The notes below the pieces were generated by a model that made no database searches, had not been told where the DNA came from, and worked only from the letters and a program-made list of their open reading frames with translations. The translations under genes were made by a program, and so were the position numbers. Shown here one piece after another: positions 46,589 to 57,640 of a DNA stretch of 64,000 nucleotides (the stretch's first letter is position 1; each line of letters opens with the position of its first letter). Origin of the DNA: Tetracentron sinense (Eukaryota; Streptophyta; Magnoliopsida; Trochodendrales; Trochodendraceae); contig CM026568.1 in assembly GCA_015143295.1 (NCBI GenBank), positions 21,706,607 to 21,770,606 of the forward strand. Direction: 5' to 3'.

Positions 46589-47077
46589 GGGCCTGTTTGA
46601 CATCACTCCCAAGGAACAATTCTCTATTCCCTGGGAATAGAAATTCAAGAATGGTGTTTGTTTAGCACAAAATCCAAAATAATTCCAAGAAGTGTTCTCA
46701 TTTTGGAGTAAGAATTGAGGAGTAAAAATTTGTCACTTTTCAAAACTATTTCTTGAATAGGCTCTCTCACACGAGATATTATTGTTATTATTATTATTAT
46801 TATTATTTAACTTTTAATTTTAATTTATTTTATTGTTTTTATATATTTTTACTTTTTAATTTTCATTTTATACTTTTTAATTTTTTTCATTAATTTCTTC
46901 TTTATTCTTTTATTTTTAAATTTTATTCTATCCAAACTTATTTCTATTCTTTGATCAGATCTTGGCTTATTGCTGCAAAACAAGTTTCAACATAGAAATA
47001 TTATTGAGAATACATTCCCAAGAAGAACAACTCTTCTCAAGAACATGAGAATCGGAGAATTGATACCAAATGGGCCC
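46589..47077. mobile_element. Tourist-like MITE
   Basis: CTA flanks both sides (46586-46588 and 47078-47080). The ends are GGGCCTGTTTGACATCA and, from the right, GGGCCCATTTGGTATCA, resembling PIF/Harbinger termini. An (ATT)n microsatellite lies at about 46785-46806. Confidence 0.7.
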
Positions 47078-47082
47078 CTAGG

Positions 47083-47735
47083 CTCTTGTGAGTAAGGTAA
47101 TTTACCGTCTTTCCTTCCGGGCCAGACCCTACGGAGGAACGACACTAAACACCTAAAATAAGAGTCGCCGCCTATTTCATTAAAGAAAAATAAGATCCAA
47201 ATATACAATGGATAAGGCCTAAAGTCCAAAATAAAATTCTAGGTAAGTGATTCTTTTAAGCCACGGGGAATGCGTTAGGCACCCTAGGACCCCCATCCGA
47301 AGGTGGAGCCAATTAAAGAAGAAATTCAAATAAAATTTAAGTATGTTGTTTAATTATACTAATTAAGTAAATAAAGCAAGATTAAGGGGGAAAGAAAAAC
47401 TAATCCTAGGTGAGTTGGACCCGTTAGGGCTACTTACTTACCCGACTTTACGGGTCAAGCCATAATAGTTCTTACAAGCAAGCATGCTAAGTTGGTTGGT
47501 TGATGTAGGGTTGATTGAATGTTTTTGATATTTTGGTTATATTTGAATGTTTTTGGTATTTTGGTTTTATTTGAATGTTTTTGAAATTTTGAGATTTTAT
47601 CTTTTTTTTTTTTGAATTTTCATATAGGTAGGGTTTTGACAAATTTAACTAAAGTCAAATTTAACACAAAAGAAGGTTAAGGAGAGGTTAGATTAAAAGA
47701 TCGTATTTAAGACATAAAGAGAGATGTTTGCATTA
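47083..47735 (-). mobile_element. LTR-D family end fragment
   Basis: GAGTCGCCGCCTATTTCATT and GCGTTAGGCACCCTAGGACC match the 3'-end boxes of LTR-D as also seen at 47805-47935. It is a second, partial LTR end in the same orientation. A 32-bp tandem repeat (TTGAATGTTTTTGGTATTTTGG) occupies about 47517-47600. Confidence 0.55.
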
Positions 47736-50318
47736 TGAATAGTAGATGGTCTATTGTCAATGTGAGTATGGAGTTTTTTACCCTCCTACACACATTAGTT
47801 TGACTTGAGAGTCGCCACCTATTCGTTCTTAGGGATAGGTCTCAGATGGTTGGATAAGGTCTTAATGGTCTATCAGAGTTTGGTAAGTGGTTCGATTAAG
47901 TCCCGGGAAAAGTGTTAGGCACCCTAGGACCCCCATTTTATAAATGGTACCTTACTCCCTAAATTTAAGCCAATTTAATCTCAAAATTAATTAATATGCC
48001 TAAGTGTTTAACCAAGTGCTAATCCAATAAAATGAGAAAGCTAGATAGGCTAGGGTCGAACCCGAGTTGTGTTGCCCACATACTCATATTGGGGTAAGAA
48101 CAGACCGAGCGTAGTTCTGGCACATGAGCCCGTGCCAAGGCTAAGGATGTGTGTGTGTGTGCATAGGCTGGTCAAGATTCTAGCCCGGATGCTAAGGTTT
48201 AGTTGACCGGGTTTGTCAAGTGCATGGTTTAGGTTTAACTGCAGTTAGAAGGGTGTTAACCATGGTTAGGTGGGCCAACCAAAGTCAAGAAAGCCTAGCA
48301 AGCATATTTTTGGTCTTTTTGTATTTTTCTGATTTTTTTGGGGATTTTTTCAGATTTTTCCCAGATGGTTAATGATTGCTTAACCATGGTTAGGGAGTGG
48401 TCTCCATGGTTAGGGTTGTTAACCATGGTTAAATGGCTGAAACATACCATTTTTTGGCTTCTCAGAATATTTCCAAAGTTCTGAGTATTTTTTCAGATTT
48501 TTACTGGTTAAGGGCTGCTTAATCATGGTTAAAAATTAACCAAAAGTGTGATTTGACCATGGTTAAGGGTCCTAACCAGGGTGAAATTGATCACAGAAGA
48601 TCATTCTGGAATTGTAGGAATATTTCTGATTTTTTTATCAATTTTCCAGAATTTTTTTGAGTTTAGGGGTGCTTAACCATGGTTAAATGTTAACCACATA
48701 TGGATTTAACCTTGGTTAAGGGTCGGATTTGGTCAAAAGTGGGCCCCGGGACCATGGCAGAGCCTAAACTGGCCTCCTACCTGGTCTGGGCCCTGTACAA
48801 AGGCCAGAAATTAAAAAAAAATCCAAATTTCAACCATGCTTTTAACTCGGGTTAGGGACTGACTCAATTGAAAGTGAGACCACAGTGGGATACCCTAAAG
48901 TGTAGGGAACACCCTACGCCTTTGGTGAGCCCAAGAGGAGGTCGGGTGTAGGCCCCACAATGGGTCAAAGGTATCATGGTTGCAATCACATAAAATGATG
49001 ATTTTCAAAAACAAAGTTTCAGGTTTATTTTTAACCACTGTTTGCAGTAGTTTAACCGTGGTTAGGGATTGACTCAGGGGGATCCAAGACCATGGTTGGG
49101 TAGCCTAAAGTCTAGGGAACACCCTGCGCCTTTGGTGGGCCCAGGGGGAGGTCGGGTGTGGGCCCATAGAGGCCCAAAGAGGCCTTGGTTGGCTGTTTTG
49201 CCAAACTGTCCACTCAGGTATGGACCCGATTTAACCATGGTTAAGGAGTGGGTTAAGACATGGGGAGGTCAGGGTAGATAGCCAGGGTTAAAGTGAGACT
49301 AACCATGGCCTTGGTCTTGACCAGGGCTTAACCTAACCATGGTTAAAATGTGGTTACAGTAAAAGTAAAAAAAAATCATAAACTGATTTTGTTTTTTTTG
49401 GGGGGGGGGGGGCTACAACAACACGAGTCCAGGGGTTTCCTCATAAATTGAGGACCGCCAGACCTTGTGGGAAGGCTCCGCGCACATTGTGGGGGGTATG
49501 TTAACCCGAGTTTAGCCTCAAGGATTTCCCCTAACCTTATGAGAAAGGCAAAGGGGGATCCTGTCCCTGGCCATAAGCTACTGGAAATGAAAAAATAAAA
49601 AAAGAAGCAAAAGAGGACCCCTGGAATAGGACCAGGGGTCCTTAAAATGGTGGGTGCAAGGAAAAAAAATGTGGGGAGAGGAAACCTACATTATTGGACT
49701 GTCTACGGTGGTGGCTGCCTGAGGGGGGCTTGAGGAAGCTTCTAGGATTGGTCTAAGACTGTTGGAGGGGAGGGAGTGGCCTGAAGAAAGCTCAGGTGAG
49801 CTGGTGGCGCTCGGACAGGGTTTGGGTATGAAAAAAAAACCTCATGAACCGTGGGGGATAGTGGGGGATTTAAAGGAGAGAGGGAGACCCTTGGGGCCAT
49901 TTTGGGCATCCCCCCTAGGGTTCTAACTAGGGTTGGACCTAGGGTTAGGTCTAGGGTTCACCTAGGATTAGACCTAGGGCTTAGCTAGGGTTTGGTCTAG
50001 GATTTAGGCTTTTTTAGTTGAAATGAGCCTTGAGCCCGTAGGGGTTTTTTTAGCCTAAGGTTTGCACTAGGGTTTGGGCTAGGGCTAGGCCTAGGGTTAG
50101 GTCTAGGTTTACCTAGGGTTAGACCTAGGGTTTAGCTAGGGTTAGCCTAGGGTTTGGTCTAGGGCTTAGGCTTTTAATTGAAATGGGCCTTAAGCCCGAA
50201 TGAGTTTAGATTTTGGGGTTTTGCCTAGGGTATAGGGTTTACCTAGGGTATGGTCTAAGTTAACCATGGTTAAATTAATTAACTAGGGCATCGGAGGTGT
50301 AAAAATGGGGTGCTGACA
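47736..50318 (-). mobile_element. Inverted LTR-D copy
   Basis: On the minus strand it begins TGTCAGCACCCCATTTTTAC at 50318. It carries the telomere-like run (49915-50250), repeated TTAACCATGGTTAA palindromes and GCACGGGCTCATGTGCCAGA, and ends with the GGGTGCCTAACAC and GGTGGCGACTC boxes. Order and content match 35470-38545, apart from the missing hairpins and the 40-bp array. A poly-G run lies at about 49399-49412. Confidence 0.75.
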
Positions 50319-51650
50319 GTCAACACCTATTTGGTTGGATTGGTATTGACAATAAATCAAATACCATTACCTTTTGTATGAGACATTTTGGATAATATCT
50401 TTTTTAAGTCCTTAAACCATTCTTTACTCATTCAAAATAGAATATGGAGGAAAACGAAAGAAAGGAAAAAAGTGACAAGTAAAGAAAATGAAAACTCATC
50501 ATCTCTCCTCTAATGTAGTCCATTTACACTATTATGAATTATGTAATAGGACTCTAAATATGAAAATTTGAGTGAGAATGAGTTTTCCTAAAGATTTCTA
50601 AAAGAATGATTAGAATCTAAATGAAGAAACAAAATAAAAATAGAAGTATAGCTTTAGTTTCCACTCTCTATGGGTTTACCCATATTCACACTAGTGGGTA
50701 CATAAAAAAGAAAGAAATATTTACATGAAAGAAAAAATGAGGACCTCTCCTCTCTTTTGAGGTGGGGTCCCTCTACACCATTAGATTGGTGTAAAGAGAC
50801 TCAACTAAACTTGAGAAGAGAGAGGCCTTCCCAAATGGTTGTATAAAAATATTAGAAAACAAGAAAAAAGACAAATAAATATAAAGTAAAGAAGAAGATG
50901 AAGAATAAAGGGAGGAATGTCTACTCTTCCAAGACTTCTTTTCTAATGCTCCAAGAAGTGAGAGATTTTTAGAGTCCATAAAGAAAGAAAATTAGTGAAG
51001 AACTCTAGGCTTTTAGTCCTAGAATTCTCTACACACTCTAAACCTTAGTTTCTTCTCATTTTCTTCCAGGCTAAAAAGAAATATAAAGGATGAGAGTCTT
51101 CTAAGGGATCATAAGACCTAAGGGGTGTATTGGCTTTGAGACTTGGAGATTCTTTGGAAGGGTTTTTGGATAAAGAAGATGGAGAGCTAGGGTTTCTACT
51201 TTGGATTTTGGAGGTGGGAGAAATAACTTATAAGGGTCTTGTATTTATAGAATTTTCAAGGGGTTATGGCAATTTGGTAATTAATATAGGGTTTGATGAG
51301 GAGAAGTGAGTTGATTGGTTGGTCAAAAGGAGTGCAATTGGTGATTGGGTAGTCAAAAAGATGTGTATTTGGTGAGAGGTAATTGGGTGGTCAAAAATGG
51401 TGTAAGAGAATTAATTGTTTTGTAAGAGGTGTAAGAGAGTAAAGGAGGTGATTGATTTGTCGAAAGAGGTGTAGTTGGTGATTGGGTAGTCAAAAAGGTG
51501 TGTACTTTATGAGAGATGATTAGGTATCAAAAAGGTGTGTAAACACCAAAATGAGGCTATTTGAGATTTGAAGAAAAGATAAAAGGTCTTTTGTAGGAAA
51601 GTGGAAAGTGGGCTTGGGTTTGTGGATTTTTGATGTGGGTTGAATGGATG
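50319..51650. other. Intergenic between LTR-D copy and transposon gene
   Basis: Irregular repeats of TTGGTGATTGGGTAGTCAAA-like units occupy about 51300-51535. The rest is AT-rich and without a readable gene; it could be the 3' non-coding part of the same transposon. Confidence 0.45.
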
Positions 51651-51651
51651 T

Positions 51652-53049
51652 GAGAGCTGAATCTTTTGTAGTAAGGAACCAAGTTCATACCCTCAAACCA
51701 GGACAATGAAGGATATGTCTTTGATCATCTACTTGTGCACTTGATACTCCAACAGTTGGTAATGTATAGTTAGATAATGTACGTGAAGGAATCACCAATG
51801 AAGGATGAATCTCTTCTACAGATGATTGCATGACCTCTTTTTCTTTACGAGCTTGCTCTAACTCCTCAGCTTGTTTACGAGCCTTCTCGACATTCGTCAA
51901 GTTTCTGTTTTTTCTGAGATTCTTGTTGCCCTACAGTAATCAATCTCTTTTTCACTAACGGAGCTCCAATAAAGAGATATAGGTTAAGTAGTCCTGACAG
52001 ACTGTGCATCCATCTTCGTTGAAGTTTGAACAGGTTGCATCAGAGCAGATACTGGTGGACATATTGAAGAAGGTTCAACAATGGATTTTGATGCTTTCTT
52101 TTCTTTAGCCTTTGCTGATTTCAAACAACTTGATGATCTAAGCGATGCTGTAAATACTTTAGGAAGGCCGAGTGACATAGCTGGAAACTCAACATTCCTC
52201 TCTTCTGGTATATCTTCAACTCTTTCTTGATTTGCTTTATCTGCTCGCTCTTTTGCAAGATTTTCCATTGCTACAAGTTGCATTCTAGATCTCCAAGTAA
52301 CGTACTCTTTTCCTCGAATCCTTTCAATTTTTCCTACTTCTTGGAATTCTTGTTTCGATAAAACAGTTTGAGGAATTTTCTTTATCAATCGAGCTACAAA
52401 TACAAAAAGAATACATTAATTTCATAATATATCTTCATACAAAACTTTATCAAACACCTACTGAACTACAAAAACTAACCTGGTTGAAACGCATTAGGAA
52501 CTTTCCATATGCTTGGAATTCTCCATTCCTCATATATTATTAAGGGTTTATTCTTCCAATCTCGACTCAAATCAGTTAACCCATGAACTAATTCACCAAC
52601 CCTGCGTCGATTAGGCCAATAGTAAAACTCTTCTTCAGTTGTCGAACATTGTTCACATTGACGAAAATAAAAAAATTCCCTTAAACCTACCTTAAATTCA
52701 TCTTGATTGAATTGAACTATCCTAGACATAAACCTATAAAACGTAGGATGTAATTGACCTGGGGCTTAATTCAATGTACTGAGCACTTCTTCAATTACTG
52801 GATGTAAAGGGAATCGAAGACCTGCTGATAATTGTTACTCGTATATAACTGTAACAGCACTATGAGGTTTATCCATGAATCTTTTACAAGAACATATATA
52901 TGGACAGACACAGTAATGTCATATTTGGACCTTAATCGTGCTATCCTAGATTCTATTTCCTTTTTCTCCTTCATAGTCTTAGCTACTAAAGCCTCCTCAG
53001 GTATTACAACGCTACTCGAAGCTTGATCTTGATCCTGATCTTGACTCAT
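51652..53049 (-). pseudogene. Transposon gene of 'putative gypsy type transposon' kind, broken
   Basis: The ATG at 53047-53049 opens MSQDQDQDQASSSVV and a charged segment (KEKKEIESRIARLRSKYDI). After a frameshift near 52870 comes the domain GLRFPLHPVIEEVLSTLN, stop, APGQLHPTFYRF, then MSRIVQFNQDEFKVGL and KNKPLIIYEEW. This is the plant transposon-associated domain with FPLHP and LxPxQLxP motifs. An 86-bp GT-AG intron (52394-52479) joins ...NAFQP to ARLIKKIPQ; the second exon adds RGKEYVTWRSRMQLVAMENL and a Lys/Ser-rich tail. After further frame breaks a coiled-coil stretch (VEKARKQAEELEQARKEKE) reaches about 51690. Such proteins are encoded by large Ty3-gypsy-related elements; their function is poorly defined. 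At least two frameshifts and two stops make it a pseudogene. The domain name is from memory of the family. Confidence 0.7.
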
Positions 53050-53234
53050 AATTCTACTCAAGGGACAAAAAATATCTAAATAAGAGCAACAAAATCAAAA
53101 CACAATAGTAGAGAATCAGACTTACCATGAAAAAGCTCTTCCTGTAAAAAATTATTTACTCTCTCTTTACATACACACAACAATGGTAAACAAAAACTAA
53201 GTGTGATGAAGAATACAAAACGAACAAGTTCCTT

Positions 53235-53243
53235 CTTATATAC
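53235..53243 (-). promoter_or_regulatory. Putative TATA box for the minus-strand transposon gene
   Basis: GTATATAAG on the minus strand lies about 185 bp upstream of the ATG at 53049. A possible 5'UTR intron (ATG|GTAAGT ... GAGTAG|AATT) lies between, at about 53055-53128. Confidence 0.45.
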
Positions 53244-54107
53244 GCTTCATCATGGAAAATACAAACATACCCTTACATTCCAAGAAGCCTGTGACAAATA
53301 AAGTAGGGGTATATTCGACTTTTCCTTCAAGCATCTCATTCATTCAGTTTCTCAAGAATGGTACATTATGATGTTTTGGAAATCGTGTCCAAAATGATAG
53401 TTGTTTCTCGGAACCCTAAACAACGTTTAGGATCTCAAGAGGGGGCAAATTGTGGGGGATAAAAGTTCACCTGCCAGCTGTCATAATTAGTTCATGCTTA
53501 TAAGTTACACACGTGTATACCAGCTATCACAAGTTGTTATATTAGTTCGTGTATACTAGTTGTCACCAGCCATTATTTTAGCTTGTGCCTATAAGCTCGT
53601 GCCTATAAGTTAAGCTTAACTCGTAACTTGAGCTCATATCTACCAACTGTCATCTGAAACTCGTAATCATAATAGAATTCATATCTGCCAACTTGTCATC
53701 TGAAGCTCGTAAATATTGACTCTCATAATATAGCTCGAATATATATCAACTATATACAAAACAAATATGCAAAACGATAAGTTCCGCAACCATTATCACA
53801 GAACCCCACTTATCTACACATGCTATCACCTTATCCCCACAAATAAGCACATGCATTTTGACTCAATAGTTATGATAAATTGGAAGATCTTGACACGTAG
53901 CACAAATACATGCACTTATGATTTTATGATTGTATTGATGAATAATCATTAACTACCCATATTGTATGCTTGACATGTGGTAACATAACGTGAGTTTTAC
54001 CAAGAGTTTTCAAGTGATTAATGAACATGCATAGTCAATACTCTAATAATAACATCTGGACGAATATTCATCTATAAATATACAATTCAAAACAAAAGAG
54101 GACACCA
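53244..54107. other. Intergenic upstream of the duplication
   Basis: CTCGTAATCATAATA/AGCTCGTAAATATTGA and TATAAGCTCGTGCCTATAAG microrepeats occur at 53500-53750. TATAAATA at 54072 lies 369 bp upstream of the GGP start codon of copy 1 and could be its promoter. Confidence 0.45.
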
Positions 54108-54440
54108 CTCTCTGGGAAAGATTGAGAATTCTACTTTTCATTCTGACTTAAGCTTTAGAATGTTTTGCAGGTCAGATGACATTACTCCAACAACCAACTC
54201 CTTTTTTCAACCAACCGCTTGGAGCACCTAGATTACTGCTAAGACAAGATATTTTCCCCCCACAGGTGCCCTTCCTTCCGAAGGCGGCTACCCTTCCGAT
54301 CTCCTCTTCCTTGTCGCCGCAGTGGCCTCCTTTACCCCTTTTCCCTTCTTTCTTCTTACATCCCACCAACAAGGGAACTAACAAACCCTAATCCTAACCC
54401 TATCCATCCATAAAGAAAATTTCAGTACCAAACCAAAAAG

Positions 54441-54569
54441 ATGTTGACAATCAAAAGGGTTCCTACTATTGTCTCTAATTACAAGGAGGAATCTCCGAAA
54501 ACTCTTGATTGTGGCCGGAATTGCCTCGGCAAGTGTTGCTTACTCAGTAGGATTTTCTTTGGCTCGTGA
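54441..54569 (+). pseudogene. GDP-L-galactose phosphorylase N-terminal fragment, copy 1
   Basis: The ATG opens MLTIKRVPTIVSNY...CGRNCLGKCCL and stops after 42 codons. Plant GGP (VTC2/VTC5), the committed and rate-controlling enzyme of ascorbate synthesis (GDP-L-galactose to L-galactose-1-phosphate), begins with exactly this pattern: ML-IKRVPT-VSNY, then CGRNCL-x2-CC. The usual continuation (a GA-LPLY motif) and the whole HIT-type catalytic domain are missing, so this piece is inactive. It is preceded by a leader with an upstream ORF and may be a captured or truncated gene 5' end. The family call rests on about 30 residues recalled from memory of the family pattern. Confidence 0.75.
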
Positions 54570-54677
54570 TTCTCTTCAGTTATAACCGGCCCTAGCAAAG
54601 CTAGTTATAACCTATGTCTGACGCGTGTCCCAAATATTGAGCACCAAAAGTCTCCGTTAGAAGCTCCCGTTAGGACT

Positions 54678-54959
54678 TTGGGTTTTGAAATAGGAGAGAG
54701 AGTGTGTCAGAACTCTACAAACCTTTTGATTTTTGAAAGACTCAAGAGAGAGAAAATGAATCACTGTTCACTTGTTTGGGGTTTGCAGAACAGAATCGGG
54801 AGACCTTTCCCAAACTCAAAAACTTCGCAAGAGAAACCCTCTCATTTGGGGGTGGGGGTCCTGAGAAAGCAAAGCTGGTTCCGTAAGCTCGAGATGACGA
54901 TTCCGCCAACAGTGGCTTCGTTTCCCACTAGAGAAGACGACACCCCCAAACTGATTTGA
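54678..54959 (+). other. Unassigned open frame in the duplication
   Basis: A 93-codon frame starting MGFEIGERVCQNSTNLLIFE is open in copy 1. Copy 2 (57797-57982) loses frame after 61 codons through single-base differences. No family is recognised. It probably reflects intron or flanking sequence, not a gene. Confidence 0.2.
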
Positions 54960-56981
54960 CGATTTGTGAGCCTTACTTTCCATTTACCACCATTTTCAGG
55001 TAAAAAGTATAGATGGATATGTTTTCTCTATGCATAATAATTTTCTTACTTTCCATTTACCAAATCAATATTAAGAATGAAAAAAAAAATTTAAGCAAAA
55101 GAAATGGTGGTGGGGAAGGACTAAGGAGTGCTAGCCCATTGTAGTGAAAGTTTAGCCAGATCAGGAAGGGTCTGTAATCCTAGTGTTTCACTTTCCACCC
55201 TAGTTCTCCCTCTGTGTGAATGCTGTCCAATTAAGAAGAGAAGAGATTTGAATATTGGGATGATACTTATATTTTCTCTGAATGCATGGAAGGATCTTGA
55301 TGTAAAAATTCAGAGCTTTATTAGGAAATGCTATGGTAAGACTATGTCTGAAAGATATCAAATACCACCATTTAGTTAAATGCTTCTGATAAGATCAAAT
55401 ACTGCTGAGGTTATCATTTCAATTGATATTTCCAACAAGAGAGCTTCGTTCTGATAAGATCAAATACTGATCCAACTAGCTATCATTAACCAAAGAAATT
55501 TTTTGATTTGGAGGTTTCTTATGTGTGTTTTCAAAAATGAATTAGTTAAAATCATTTCATGTATGATTAATTCACGACAAAAGTTTATAATCGTTATATT
55601 TATGATTTTAAATCTTAAATTTCATGTTATATGGTTTATATGTGTTTTCTTTTTATTTTTTTTATTGTTTACAATGTACAATTAATACTCAAAAAACCCA
55701 GTTGTTATAGGTCGATACTTCATGTCGATATTGATTGTGTCCCAATGTTGAAGATGATATGTCAAACAAAAAAATATTTTTTTTTGTTTGGGTAATATTA
55801 ATTATGAATAATTTAAAAAAAAAGTGAGGACATTCGTGAGGTAGGAGAGATAATAGGAATGAGGAGTTTTCTTATGTGCACGTATATAATTTTTTTAATA
55901 TATATATTAAAGAAACTCCACTACTAAGTGTTGGTGGTAGTGGAGATATTTGAAACTTTTCATAAATTTATTGGATTATTTCAAAATGCTCATAAATGAT
56001 AAACCTCTTCGAGAAAGGTTATTAAATTTGGACCGGATGGGCAGTTGAGCCAGTAGAATCGAGAACATGTGATCGGTCCGAAAAACTCCCAAAATTAGAC
56101 TTAATTAAAAACCGGTAGAGAACCGCTCGAATCCGACCGGTTCAACCGGGAAACAGAGGTTGAAAACCAGTACCACCGGCGGAGAAAGGTAAAAGAAAAA
56201 AAAGGGAGAAAATGAGTAATTTACAAAAAAGGACACTGTCGAACCGGTGGAATCAGGAACCGGCTCCTCTGCCGGTTCGAGGCCGGTCCGGTTCTGAAAA
56301 CACTGGGACAAACCTAAACGTGAGGGGCAAGGAAAAACCCTTATAAAGTCTTCATTTCATCAGTCGCCAACGTTCATTCCCCTACTTTTGGTACTCCTCC
56401 CTCTGCGGAGCCTTCTTTTATTGAGAAGCTTTTCACAAACGCGTTTGTTCTCCGGAAGCGAAGGAAAGCAGTTTCTCTTCCTTGGCGTGGCGGGAACTCA
56501 ACGGCAACTCCTTGGCGCAGGTAGCTCAGCCCTACTTTCAAAGTGATTTACAACTTTACCTTTTTAGGGTTTCTCTTGTTCTTTTTGTTCTAAGCTAGGT
56601 TAAAGCAGATGAATTAGATTACTCTTGATCTTCCGCAGTTATAAATTCCCAATACGGGCCAAGAAACCCTGAAAACCTTAAGTTCTCTCTATCTCTTTGA
56701 AGAAATCGTAGAAGCTTAAGTTCGTGAACTTTATGGGATATATTACAAATTGTCGATCTAAAAGCTTAAATGTGATGTAGCATCTAGCATCGGTAAAGAT
56801 ACAACCTGAAATTTTAAAAAAAATAAAATAATTGCGTGTTCATGCGAAGAATTTGGAAATCTACCGAGGAAGTTGGCAACAACGTAAATGTGCAAAGGAT
56901 GGTAGCTTGCTAAGTTAGTGTAGTCGTTGGGTGTCCAAACCACGACCTGAGTCCAAACACATCTTTACCTGCTAACTTTCT

Positions 56982-57232
56982 GTAGGGGAGTATTTTGATC
57001 TTTGAAGAAATGGGGTTTACTGCAACCTCAATCTAGCCTAAATCTGATATCCAGACCGTTCTAAATTGAGTTATTTTTGGAAGAAATGATTCAAAGAATA
57101 CAAGAAAGAAAAAGGAGAAAATAAGGAAATGATTCAGAGGGAGAGAAGAAAGAACGATGAAGAAAAGTAATGACAGAATGTTTTTCCTTGATGAATCCTT
57201 TACTTTCTCTCTCTGTAAATTCTTTTAAAACC
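56982..57232. other. Spacer between the two duplicate copies
   Basis: This 251-bp stretch has no counterpart after copy 2. It ends in a pyrimidine-rich TTTACTTTCTCTCTCTG. No feature is recognised. Confidence 0.6.
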
Positions 57233-57284
57233 CTCTCTGGGAAAGATTGAGAATTCTACTTTTCATTCTGACTTAAGCTTTAGA

Positions 57285-57503
57285 ATGTTTTGCAGGTCAG
57301 ATGACATTACTCCAACAACCAACTCCTTTTTTCAACCAACCGTTGGAGCACCTAGATTACTGCAAGACAAGATATTTTCCCCCCACAGGGGCCCTTCCTT
57401 CCGAAGGCGGCACCCTTCCGATCTCCTCTTCCTTGTCGCCGCAGTGGCCTCCTTTACCCCTTTTCCCTTCTTTCTTCTTACATCCCACCAACAAGGGAAC
57501 TAA
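57285..57503 (+). CDS. Upstream ORF in the GGP leader (72 codons)
   Basis: An intact frame MFCRSDDITPTTNSFFQP...RRRHPSDLLFLVAAVASF ends in TAA 56 nt before the GGP start codon of copy 2. Plant GGP mRNAs are known to carry a conserved leader uORF of about 60-65 codons with a non-AUG start that represses translation when ascorbate is high. Length, position and a C-terminal hydrophobic stretch fit this. I cannot verify residue conservation from memory, and the true start may be a non-AUG codon downstream of ATG 57285. In copy 1 the same frame is broken by single-base indels. Confidence 0.5.
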   Translation: MFCRSDDITPTTNSFFQPTVGAPRLLQDKIFSPHRGPSFRRRHPSDLLFLVAAVASFTPFPFFLLTSHQQGN

Positions 57504-57559
57504 CAAACCCTAATCCTAACCCTATCCATCCATAAGAAATTTCGTACCAAACCAAAAAG

Positions 57560-57640
57560 ATGTTGACAATCAAAAGGGTTCCTACTATTGTCTCTAATTT
57601 ACAAGGAGGAATCTCCGAAAACTCTTGATTGTGGCCGGAA
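57560..57640 (+). pseudogene. GDP-L-galactose phosphorylase N-terminal fragment, copy 2
   Basis: The first 13 codons equal copy 1 (MLTIKRVPTIVSN). An extra T then shifts the frame and the reading ends in TGA after about 25 codons. The remaining GGP-like sequence (GRNCLGKCC) is still present in another frame to about 57660. Confidence 0.7.

Larger units (their letters stand above)
54108..56981 (+). repeat. Direct duplication, copy 1 (2,874 bp)
   Basis: It matches 57233-60090 throughout. The two differ chiefly by one-base indels, many in homopolymers (for example one extra G in CTTTGGCTCG, one extra A in AGAAGACGACA), plus a few substitutions. A 251-bp unrelated spacer separates the copies. 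It includes a GGP leader and coding fragment, an unassigned middle, and a promoter-like end. Confidence 0.95.
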
